A model generated the notes under the pieces. It made no database searches. It was not told where the DNA came from and was given only the letters and a program-made list of their open reading frames with translations. Below are positions 10,901 through 22,900 of a stretch of 64,000 nt of DNA, in pieces. Where the stretch lies: positions 7,157,590 through 7,221,589 of the forward strand of contig CM034537.1 in assembly GCA_020002185.1 (NCBI GenBank), read 5' to 3'. How positions within the stretch are numbered: position 1 is the stretch's first letter; every line of letters begins with the position of its first letter. The position numbers and the translations under genes are program-made. The DNA is from Paraescarpia echinospica (lineage: Eukaryota > Annelida > Polychaeta > Sabellida > Siboglinidae).

Positions 10901-13900
10901 GCCAAGTCCAGTACATCAGGCAAAACTAGTACTGTGTACCATATGGCATTGCGCTGCTGCACCAGCTTATACAGTTTTGAAACAGACATTTGAACTAGTA
11001 CGCCATATAGGATGTTAAGTCTTCAATCAACAACCTGCCGTCCAATGGAAGAACCTAGTAAGTCAAAATAAAAAAAATGGGCCAAGTGGCCCTGAAGTCC
11101 TTTGGACTAATACGTCTACGTGATCCCGGCTGACGAAATGAGTGATAAGTCGGAAAAATTGTAACATTGTTTTCTTACATCCTTGTAAAGGTTTGGTAGG
11201 GTGCTTTACACGGTTTCAAAAAATATGACTGCTACAAAAATTGGCAAAGTTATGGAGCATTGAAAATGGTAGGGATCAAAAAGTGAAAATGAAGAAAACA
11301 GCTGTTGAAGTTTTACATTATATATGTGCAAATGGATTGCATGGAAATATTACATGCACAACATTCAAATGTGGCACACAGTATGTAATATGTATGTTAT
11401 GTTGCAATGACGCACTGGAAATACAAATGTGCTGCTACAAAGACATATCTGTTCAGTCTAACAGGGATCAAGTGTGTCTACTCTGCCTGGGTGCTGTGAC
11501 CAATGAAAGATTAGTCAAGGTCTCAATGGACTAGGCTGTAGAGATTAGTCACAGCTGTTGACTTTGTGGCACAATACACAACATCTACTGTTGGGGATGG
11601 TCTCAAGGGCCCTTCTCAAAACCACATCACTAGATAATGTAAAACTTCTGCACTTTGGGGGGCCCTTAGAATGATTCAATCAAATACAGATTTCTTGTAA
11701 GTAGTGGCAGCACCCTAAGATACATCTATGGCAAAATTAGAAAAAAAGTTGCTGAACAGTTTTTGAAAAAATAGGCAAAATGTTAAATTTTTACCAGTTT
11801 TGGGGTCCTTGGAGGCCCTAGGGAGCCCTTAAAATGATTCAATCAAATACAGATTTCTCGTGCATAGTGGCAGTGCCCTAAGATGTCTATGGAAAATTAG
11901 AGAAAGTTGCTGAACGGTTTCCGAGATACGGCAGCTAACGGCGGATGCAGAGTGATGGCAATAGTCCCTTGGACCTTCGGCCAAAGGACTAAAAAGGTTT
12001 TTTGTTTGTTTTGGACTTACACGGTCTTGCCCTATGTCTCTGCAGAGTAATATTGTAAGATAACAGTTATTTTGACTTATAATGCAAAGCCATACCCATG
12101 CAAATGCGGCTTTGTGCCGCTAGATGTGACTAAATACTTTGCAAAAATCCAATGGTATCGCATTACTTACAATGTACTCAAAATGGCAGCTTTCATGCTA
12201 CACACGAATGCACATTTCTGGGCGGGATTCTCTTTTATAAATAAATGGCTAATTCAACAGGAAAAAGGTTGGCTGAATTAGCATTAGAGAAGCTCCAACA
12301 AAACAGCTTTATATTCGTGGGGTGGTCACAGGTTGAGGTGACAGGTGGCATAATCGACCCCACTTTTAAGGTTTAGCCTCAGTTATATATAGTGTAATGC
12401 GTCAGCGGGTAGTGTTGGTTTTAGATTTGGTGTGGTAGACTGGTGTGCTTGGCTAGTATTATACTGTGCAGTAGGTCTATGGTGATTTTAGCAGTAATGA
12501 CATTGTTTTATATATGATATCATGTATACCAATACTGCTTGTGTTATGTGCCGAAATGTGGGCTCTGTCAACCTGAGGTACAGGAGACTAGTATGGGCTC
12601 AGTCACAGGCCTGGCTTTGGGATGTCGAGCCCACATTTCTCTCTTATCACGTTAATAAATAAACGTCATTCATTTGGCCTTTTTTCATCACTATATTGGA
12701 CTTTGTGTTGTTGCTTGCATAAAAACAGCAGTGCCACTGACACGGCACATGTTAATTATAGTGAAACCTTAGGCATAGATGGAAAGCCACGATTGGTGTC
12801 CATGCCCACGATTCATGAACACGTCGGTGGACGCTGAACATGGATCCGTGATCAGATACGATGATCTAACTATGCCTGCTGAATCTAGGCCCATGCTGGA
12901 GCCGGACACCCTGTTTTTCTGATCAAGTGTCTGTCGCGGGGAGGCCCTAGCACAGGATTCGGAGCCTGGGCCTGAAGTAGGAGCTGGACACCCAGCCGTA
13001 GTGCCATCTCAGTCTGATCAGGCCCCTCTCACTCATGTACATGAATAGAATGGAGTCAGTAATTGGTAAGATTAAAACCAAGAATGCTATTAATAATAGC
13101 TATCAATAATAGTCATGGATAAAAAATAATGTTTTATAGAATTAATAATTATATTATCTATAAAACATTATTTTTTATCCACGACTCCTCTGTATTTCCA
13201 ACCAACTATTAACAACTGGAAATTCAAAACTGACTTGAGATTGCCTAACTCTTGTTTAAAGTGATCCTGATTTAGGGTTCCCAATGACTTAAAATAAGTT
13301 ATAAAAGTTTCATATATTGTATTGTATAAATACTTGCTTGTCTAAGTTCAGATAGTAATACAAGTTATTAAAAATACTGAGTTTATATAAATATGCTGTA
13401 GTTAGGTTCTATACTATTTCATCAGGAGAACCATAATATTGATAACGCAGAACCCCAATTTCGGCATAATATAATAAATATTTCATAATTTTTTTCCAGA
13501 AAAAGACCAAGGGGAAAATATTAAACCAGTTGTTCTCAATCCCACTGATTTCAATTCAGTTTACTGGCAAACAATGAACAAGACAAAGCAAGAAAGTAGA
13601 CATGCCAATGATGTGTGACAATTACAAGGTCTCCTTCAAGAAAGGCAGTCGTTCAATGTACTTTAAGCGTAGCTTTGGTGATCTGTACAGAGGTTGATTT
13701 CCTAAAACCGTCTTACCAGAAGCGCACACTGCTTAACCTCGAAGTATCCCTACTGCTAAGAGGAATGACATTCTGAGGTTGCTAAATGTTGCCCCTGCAG
13801 CCAAAAAAAGATTTTGGCTGAACATTGCAACTAACGATGAGGCATGCGATTTGGTCAACAATGTTGAATAGAGACTGGTTGTGCAATTTGTCTGTTCATA

Positions 13901-16900
13901 AATCTGATGGATGTGCAAGTATTGTTGCTAAATTGTAAAAGAAGTGGATTATGCAGGACACCAGTTGGCAACAACTGCAAATATTTGTGTCTGTTTAAAG
14001 TGATTCTTTGTAAGCCAATATACATTCAAGATGTACTGCATCAAAACGTGATAATTTCCCATAAGTACTTTCTTTGCATGTTTATGCATAATTTGAGTGT
14101 TATCTGCGCAAAAAGCCAATAAATAATTGTGTTTACGCGAATCATTTTGGATGATAAATTATGCAGCCCAATATTCATGCACAGAGACTGGTGACGTCAC
14201 AGTTAATTTGTCAGATTTCAAGGCGAGTTGTTGCAAGCATTGGCTTTTTAAATCAGCATTCATAGACATAATGTATATTGACAGCTACTTTTAATAATGC
14301 AGGAAGCTTATGCACTGTTTATTTATCCTGCTTCTAATGCCATCCATCGGGTAACTTTTCGATTAAGTATAATTCTGGCTGCGAAATAAAGGTGGTTCGA
14401 TCATCCCGGACGAGTAGTTTCAGCGACCAGATTAGGTTGTCCATGTTTAGAGGAGCTGTCCCATCGGACTAGCTGTGATTATGCGAGTTAATTTACGCTC
14501 TGTACATGCTAGCTAGATGTTGTGATGGAATAAAATAAGACAAGGTAGCATTTTATTACAGGCAGGTAAATATTCTGTACGACCGTTGAATAGGAAACTT
14601 GTTGAATGCGGAGGATGTAAATGGCGGCTGTTTACATCTGGTTAGAATAGGTAGCGACCATGAGTGATGAGTGACATGGACAAACATGCGCGGGTTACAG
14701 ACATAATTAAGTATTATCCTAGCGTTATTCCCACATCGGGCGAATATCTTAGCAAGTTACCAAACACCGGCAATGTTACTGATTGTTCAGTCTTCGACAT
14801 AGTGAAAACTATTGGCCAAATGATGCAACTTGGTCCGACAATGTTGGTCCTTCGGTGTCAGGCTTCAAATTCTGCTAGCATCGCCTTGTCCACCATTGCT
14901 ATTTGCTGTCTCTCATTAAACTAAGTTATTTCTTGATGACTTTGCAATTGGATCTACAAAATAACATGTATTTGTTTCTATTAACGACACATTTAGTTGC
15001 ACATTTAATTGAAATGAGAAACGGCTTGTTTTCTTTATGAAATAAAGCCATGTTTAGTTTTACTATGTGCCGTAACTGTCACATATATATGATACAACAA
15101 TATGATGCTACCCAGGACATTTATTTTTAAGGACTAGTAAATTAACATCAGGACTAGTTGTTTCTGAGTCAGCCAGTCTGACGGACTACCTGTCAACTAA
15201 AGCCACCAATAATTATAACATCCGACTGCCCGCACATAGGTGACAGCGGTGCAGTTTGGGTCTTGGTTTCTCCACTTCGTTTTGGTTTCTCCACTTATTT
15301 GAACCGAGATATAAAAATGTGAGATTCATAGGTTCACAGATTGTTTCTAATGCTACAGCTACAAAAAGTGTTGCCACAGAATTTTGCGATGCACGGACTT
15401 TGGACACTAGCAGATCTGCACTCTAGTATTCATATTTTTATCCATGAATAATTTTTTTAAATCTAATAATAGATCAGACCAAGATGTGCTGCTTCATGTG
15501 AATAGCACATTTGATATTAATAGTACTCACTAAAAACATACAAATTATTTTTGACATGTTACTTTACCTTTACTGTACACTTTTCACAAGATTGGCCCAT
15601 ATACATATATACAACATTAATTATTAGAGCAAGAATAAAGGAAAACATACAGAGCACTCTAAATAAGGTCAAATCTCCAGGGATCCATGACAATACTGAT
15701 AAGTAGAACTTCTGATAACTATAAATTTATCAGGTCCCCTTATTGGGGTCTACGCCCAGGACCGAGGAAACAGATTGACTTAACTTAGTGAAATTCAACT
15801 GATGTCAGTTTGTGTTATCTGGAGTGCACTGTATATGACCAATGCATACAGGTAATTATGTAGAAGAAAAAATTAAAAGTTGGCCAAAATAATGGTATGG
15901 GATTTTAGTCCAGGACTGAATCAGCATAACAAGACTCTCTTGTATTTCTTTTCCATTTAGCCAGCTGTACACTTGGTGATAAGTCCCATGATCTAATATC
16001 TAAACTGAATTAATCTGCACAGTGTTGAATTAGTTAACTCATATTTATGCTCAGTTTCCTAAATTCAACTTTGTTTATTTGCAGGAACATTTTGACCATC
16101 AACAGTTTGAAAATAGCCGAGCTGATGGAAAGAGGAAATTGGAGAGGTCTACTCAACAGTGCCATTAATTGGACAATGGTGCCCGACTTTGTTCTGCCCA
16201 ATTCTGTTCTGTGTGACAGCTACTAGGAAGTTGTACATCACTTTGTGTTTCAAATGGATGTGTGCATCTGATAGCTTCGTGTATCAAAATGCATAAGTCT
16301 TATTAAATGAACAATGTGTTAACTGACACAGTAGTGAAGGTGTCTGACTTTGTTCTGTCACATTAGTTCCATGTGGCTTCTGCTGGGAATATGTACATCA
16401 GGGATGGGTTCAAGTACTCCAGTACTTGAGTTCTTGTGTACTTAAGTATAGCAAGTACTGTACTTGGACTTGTACTTGCCATTTTGCTGAGTGCAGTACT
16501 TGGACTTGATCATCAAAATATTTGGATTTGGCAAGTACTTTTTACAAGTACTTATAATATTTAATATTAATATTTTTATAGAGCGCAATTTCCAATAAAA
16601 TGCTCAGAGCGCTGTACAAGAAGCTAATATCATAAAACATTAAAATTTAGCAAAGGTATGTGCACAGTAGATATAAAATACAAATTTGATATAATAATTA
16701 TAAAAACAGAACAATGTTATTTAATTACTAAAAATAGATAAATAAAAATATGTATATATAAAGCTGTTATTTAAACATTATTAAGATATATAAGATACTT
16801 TATGTATATATAGAATAAATAATAGATATAATATTTACATATATGCAATCGTGGGTAGATAAATAAAATATAAGTTTAGGAGTAAAATGTCAAAGAAAGT

Positions 16901-19900
16901 AAAATGTCAACAGTATTCCGCTTGAACATGTGTGTTTTCAGAGTCCGTTTGAACAGTGTTAGGTTTCCACTACATTTTATGTGAAACGGCAGCAGATTCC
17001 ATAATCGAGGTCCTATCACTTCGAATGCACGATCACCAAAACTAACAAGCTTCGTTCGCGGCACGTGTAGCAGATATTGTTGGGACGAACGTGTGCGCCC
17101 TGCAGAGCACCGAGTCTTCAGCATGTTCTCCAGGTACAATGGTCCGGTGCCGTTCAGACATCGATACACATGCATAAGAATCTTGAATTCGATTCGACAT
17201 TTCACAGGTAGCCAGTGCAGTTCTTTCAGGATTGGGGTAATGTGATCTCTGCGAGGTGTAAAAGTAATGATTCTTGCTGCCATGTTTTGAATGCGTTGGG
17301 AGTTTATTCAAATGTTCAAGTGGTAGTCCAGCAAGCAGCGCATTCCCATAATCCAGTCTGGACATGACGAAGGCGTGGACTTTTTACTAATTATAAAAAC
17401 AGAACAATGTTATTTAATTACTAAAAATAGATAAATAAAAATATGTATATATAAAGCTGTTATTTAAACATTATTAAGATATATAAGATACTTTATGTAT
17501 ATATAGAATAAATAATAGATATAATATTTACATATATGCAATCGTGGGTAGATAAATAAAATATAAGTTTAGGAGTAAAATGTCAAAGAAAGTAAAATGT
17601 CAACAGTATTCCGCTTGGACATGTGTGTTTTCAGAGTCCGTTTGAACAGTGTTAGGTTTCCACTACATTTTATGTGAAACGGCAGCAGATTCCATAATCG
17701 AGGTCCTATCACTTCGAATGCACGATCACCAAAACTAACAAGCTTCGTTCGCGGCACGTGTAGCAGATATTGTTGGGACGAACGTGTGCGCCCTGCAGAG
17801 CACTGAGTCTTCAGCATGTTCTCCAGGTACAATGGTCCGGTGCCGTTCAGACATCGATACACATGCATAAGAATCTTGAATTCGATTCGACATTTCACAG
17901 GTAGCCAGTGCAGTTCTTTCAGGATTGGGGTAATGTGATCTCTGCGAGGTGTAAAAGTAATGATTCTTGCTGCCATGTTTTGAATGCGTTGGGAGTTTAT
18001 TCAAATGTTCAAGTGGTAGTCCAGCAAGCAGCGCATTCCCATAATCCAGTCTGGACATGACGAAGGCGTGGACTTTTTACAAGTTCTTTTTACGTGTGCT
18101 AAGTAGTTGGGTCTGTCGGAAGAATTGAAAAGAAATGACTACAGTGAAAATTACTGTATATTTATTCTTATTTTGTACAAAGCTTCATAACACGAAACAA
18201 ATTGATGGTACTTGTGATGGTGGTTGATTGGTTCATAAGTATAAAGGGGATGATAAGCACAGGCACTTACATGCATGTCAGCTGAGAGTTGAAGCCACGA
18301 GTCAATTACATGGGATAAACTAACACTACATGATGACTTGATCAGTTGTAGTGGCTTCAGATGTTCAGAATCCACCAGTTCATTTGTATTGTCGACTTTT
18401 GTGGTAGACATAATTGTCTTGGCTTAAGATAATGACTGAATAGTAGTCAGTTGCAAATTGCAGTCTGTTCAGAACCTCAGAATCTGGCACTGCAGACAAG
18501 CAAGCATATTGTCTTGACTACTTGACTTAAATAAATAATGAATAAATGCATAATACTGCTGCTTTTATGTTTTCATCGCTTTGACTTTCACCATTATGAA
18601 ACATAAACGTGGCGTTCAATGTACTTGACTAAAATTTTCAAAATACTTGGTACTTGTATTTGAGTTTTTCACAAAGTAGTTGTACTTGCCTATATTTTTA
18701 GATGAGTACTTGTATTTGGAAAAATTGAAAGTACTTGTACTTGTATTCAAGTACATTGTGCATGCACTTGACCCATCCCTGATGTACATCACTACATGTT
18801 TCAAATGGATTTGTGCAATCAATCGATTTGTGCATCCATATGTACAACATCCAGTCATTATGTTGCAAAATAGGAGTACATAATTAAAAATGTATCTTAT
18901 TGGGAGAGTGTTCTACAGCATATTCTTCAAAATTTGTTGAAACAAGTTTGTGTTATGTGAACTATACTGGGAGTAGTGTATAAAAAGGTGTCAACAAAGT
19001 TGCTTTTACATTAATTTTGAAAATTCATAAAATATAAATGTTCCACAACATTCTAAATGTTTTAGGGATCTTCTTAGGATTGAGTTAAATACACCAATGA
19101 TGACTGAAAACTGTGTTTTAAAATATGCATTACTTTTAAAGTTTTATAACTGTATTTCCATTATACAATCAATGGCCATTTGATTTGTTATCATCATACA
19201 CACAGAGTTTGACAGAAACAAACTCAATATATTTTCCTCTGAATAATGGGCAGAACAAATTGCACTCCCAGTACAAAATAAAACACCAATCTAGCCGAGG
19301 TATGTCCCTTGTTGTTACACTGATGCAATATATTTTAATATTTTGTTGACAATAATGTTATTATGCTCTTTATAGATCTACATTTTTCAAACTAAAATTA
19401 AACCCTACGTAGATAACTACCTATGATATTTTAATATTGTACATTACTTCATGTGATATTTGTTCATTTCTCACGAAAGTATAACAAATAGAGTTCTGAG
19501 GGGGTATTTTATAAATTTGATATATATATATATATATATCATATCACCTATAAGCTGACGCTACTCGGTACATATACAAATGTAGGTACATTAGTGGCAT
19601 CATTTTGGGCAAGCTAATGCCAAATAGTTGACATTATGTGGCTATTTGATGTTAAGGTTCCACATGCTTCATCACCGTCCATCTGCACATATTTTCATAC
19701 ACCTTAAACACATATCTAACTATTTAGTACCAATTTACATGTTTTATATATATATATATATATATGAAGAACATATTTGTCAACATAAATGTGTCACAAA
19801 TATTTCATATATTGACTTTGTTTATTTAATTACATGGCGAAGCTTAGAATTTTTCTGCACCACCCCAACTATACTGTTTTTTCAACTTAATCATTTCAGT

Positions 19901-22900
19901 ATGACAGGCCGGTTTTCCGGCTGCACTGTCTGTGACGCTTCAGTTATGACAGGCCGATTTTTCGGCATTGACGATGTCTGCTATTCAAATCGTTTTTATT
20001 CAAAAATAATCCACTATGTGGAGCGACTTGTTGTGTACGGCTGTCAAGGCGAATAAATTAGCTATTCAGCAGTGGTCATCATTTATTATCACTCAATAAT
20101 AGTTTACAGTGATTTTCACAGTTTTTAATGATGGATTATGAAAATCTGCATTGGCCACAATGGAGGATGGCATTACTTCAACTAGCGATTTACCACCGTA
20201 TGTTTTGGACAGATTATTTGATAGTTTTATTGAAAAATCTTTGTCGGATGTTGACGATCGACATAATAACGATGTCGGCGAACTTAGTATACAACCGAGT
20301 TCAGCAACTGCCAAAACGTTGAAATCTTGACGGCCATCTTGGATTGGTGGTTACCACGACGATGGAATATAAAATGACATGGCTCATTTTATTCGCTGAT
20401 TATCATACTTTCCGAAAATATATAACATTCCTATTCATAAAATGCATTATTGTTGCTCAAATCTTGACTTGAAGTGAGGTAGTTGCATATTCACTGGGAA
20501 TGCAGTATTCAGTGGTCACAGCTGATCAGGACTGTAGTAATGAAATTGTTAACCCTGTGCTAGTTTCTACGATTTCTATGTAATAACACATTTTCTTTGC
20601 CAAAACATTGCTCATTTCAAAATTGTACCCCGTATTTGCATAGCTTGAGAAGCTTTTTTTACTAGCCATTTTAATAATGCTGACGGATGGTGATTAATAT
20701 GTCCAGTAATATATAGGTATATAATTATAACACTGAACAAATACATCTCTTAAATAATATATCTTATATCACGCGCAGCGTATACAACAAAATTATATAG
20801 TCAGATGGAAGCATGTACTGTGGTATAAGTATAACAAAAAAGGGAGACGTGCTTCTCCACCACTGCCTCTCCCCTCTTCTCCACTACTGCCTCTCCCCTC
20901 TTCTCCACCACTGCCTCCCCTCTTCTCCACTACTGCCTCTCCCCTCTTCCTCACTACTGCCTCTCCCCTCTTTCTCACTACTGCCTCTCCCCTCTTCTTC
21001 ACTACTGCCTCTCCCCTCTTCCTCACTACTCCCTCTCCCCTCTTCCTCACTACTCCCTCTCCCCTCTTCCTCACTACTGCCTCTCCCCTCTTCTCCACTA
21101 CTGCCTCTCCCCTCTTCTTCACTACTGCATCTCCCCTCTTCCTCACTACTGCCTCTCCCCTCTTCCTCACTACTGCCTCTCCCATCTTCCTCACTACTGC
21201 CTCTCCCCTCTTCCTCACTACTGCCTCTCCCCTCTTCCTCACTATTGCCTCTCCCCTCGTCCCTTCTACTGTCTCATAGAATTACATGAAATAATCATAT
21301 TAACAAGATTATTTAATAATTGCGAACATTACAAAGAGATTAACATTCTCAAAGAATCGCTTTAATCTTATTTTACTAGGTTATGGAATGGTATATATTG
21401 CATCAACTTTAAGAATAATAAACGAAAAAACCTAGTACATCAATAAAAATTAGTTAAATCACCATAAAACTGTAAATTATTTAAATGTCTTTTATCATGG
21501 TAGATTAAGGGTAGCCACTACTCGAAAACACCCATATAACCAATATGCCATATCTCTGTTAATATTGAACATATAATAACCAGATTTGGAGCACTGATTA
21601 GAAAAATGAATGGTATATGATGTGTGAAATATGGGCACGTTTGGTTGGGTATTACCATGGCAATGAACGTTTCAAGTGAGATGGATTTTCACATCCTTGA
21701 AAATTATTCTGAGCTAACAACTGTATGTGTGATCATGCAACTGTCAAGAATCATTAGCTAGAATACTCCTTTGTGCAATAAGGTGGTTTTGGGCAAGGAT
21801 ATCTGACTTCAGTGACTGTTGTTCAGGTTTGAGCATTTTTCAAGACGTCATGAAAAAAGCTCAAACCTAAAGTCCCATCTCACAACAGTCATTGCAGTCA
21901 AATTTCCTTGCCCAAAACCACCTTATTGCACAAAGGAGTATTTTAGCTAATGATTCTTGACAACTGCATGATCACACATACAGTTATTAGCTCAGAATAA
22001 TTTTCAAGGATGCATGCCCCTCTATCACACTAGAAATGTTGATTGTCATGGCACTGCACAAGCAAATGAGCCCACATTCCACATATCATGTACTATTCAT
22101 TTAACTAATTAGTACTCCAAATTTGTTCAGTACTAACAGAGATATGGCCTATGGCCGTTTTCGAGTAGTGGCTACCCTTTAAATAGATTAAATAGGTCAA
22201 TGAATTAGTTGACTGCGGATTATTATCACTAAACCAAGTGTTCTTCTTTTTTTATGGTTTTACGCGTTTTTCTCTGAACTTAAAAATGTGACTTGCTATG
22301 TTATTCCATTGGACAGCAGTAATACTTAAGTTCCTGAATGTGAACAAAAGACGTTTAACTGCTGTATGGATACATTGCACTATTTCATGTCCATGGGGAG
22401 TGCACATGTCCAGAAATTACATTAAAAAAGTCTTTTAGTGGCCTAGTGTGGTATACCCAGATTCCATGCAACGTCTTTCTATATTGACATGCAACGTCTT
22501 TCTATATTGGCATGCAACGCACGTTAAACGAATATTTTCTCAATATTTAGTCTGAGTGCAATACCTTGCCATCATCCGTGACATCATAGTTGAGGTGATC
22601 AATGACGAATGTGTTTTCTTCGTCAAATTCAACACCACACTCACTTGCAAGCTCACTGATTGGTTCACCTGAAACAATCACTTACATGTGATCCAGCTCA
22701 CAATCTATTGTTGTCTGGCCATTGCGACAGCTTAATTTACAATGTATTAGTATTAATAACATCTTTGTTGGTTGAAAAATTAAAACAACATCTACGCAAA
22801 ACGTGTTACTATCAAAATCGCTCATATCTATATACAGTTGCAAAAATACACTAATGGTTACTTACCTATGTTTGAACTTGCTGCAACAAGGACGTTGCCT

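Larger units (their letters stand above)
16695..18080. repeat. Exact 693-bp tandem duplication
   Basis: Copy 1 is 16695-17387 and copy 2 is 17388-18080. The copies begin TAATTATAAAAACAGAAC and end GTGGACTTTTTAC. Only two base differences were noticed (near 16925/17618 and 17112/17805). The duplication lies within the LINE and the right edge falls in its target duplication. It is either very recent or an assembly artefact. Confidence 0.92.
16554..18088 (-). mobile_element. 5'-truncated L2/CR1-type LINE inserted in the hAT, tandemly duplicated
   Basis: Minus-strand remnant of a non-LTR retrotransposon: 3' tail on the left (GCGCTGTACA and GAGCGCAATTT near 16580-16615), then the end of the reverse transcriptase reading frame. 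The insertion is flanked by ACTTTTTACAAGTACTT (about 16537-16553) and ACTTTTTACAAGTTCTT (about 18072-18088), a 17-bp target duplication with one change. The 5' part is missing, as is usual for such insertions. Confidence 0.85.
16399..18781. mobile_element. Non-autonomous hAT transposon carrying a nested LINE
   Basis: Ends are CAGGGATGGGTTCAAGTAC and the complementary CTTGACCCATCCCTG, flanked by the perfect 8-bp duplication ATGTACAT (16391-16398 and 18782-18789). CAGGG ends and an 8-bp target duplication define hAT. Both subterminal regions are packed with GTACTTG/CAAGTAC repeats (about 16413-16552 and 18620-18775), as expected for transposase binding sites. No transposase frame was seen. About 1.5 kb of the interior is a later LINE insertion. 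Confidence 0.93.

Noticed and set aside
10752..11018. An 88-codon plus-strand frame that looks like a small gene
   Set aside because: It is the antisense shadow of DDOST exon 5 (10786-10877), which has correct splice sites and homology on the minus strand.
17042..17365. An independent 107-codon protein, repeated at 17735-18058
   Set aside because: Only its first part is LINE reverse transcriptase; the rest is an out-of-frame reading caused by the shared frameshift.
20793..21289. Two long frames on opposite strands (149 and 158 codons)
   Set aside because: Both are produced by the 24-bp minisatellite, whose period is divisible by three. They contain only repeat-encoded low-complexity residues.
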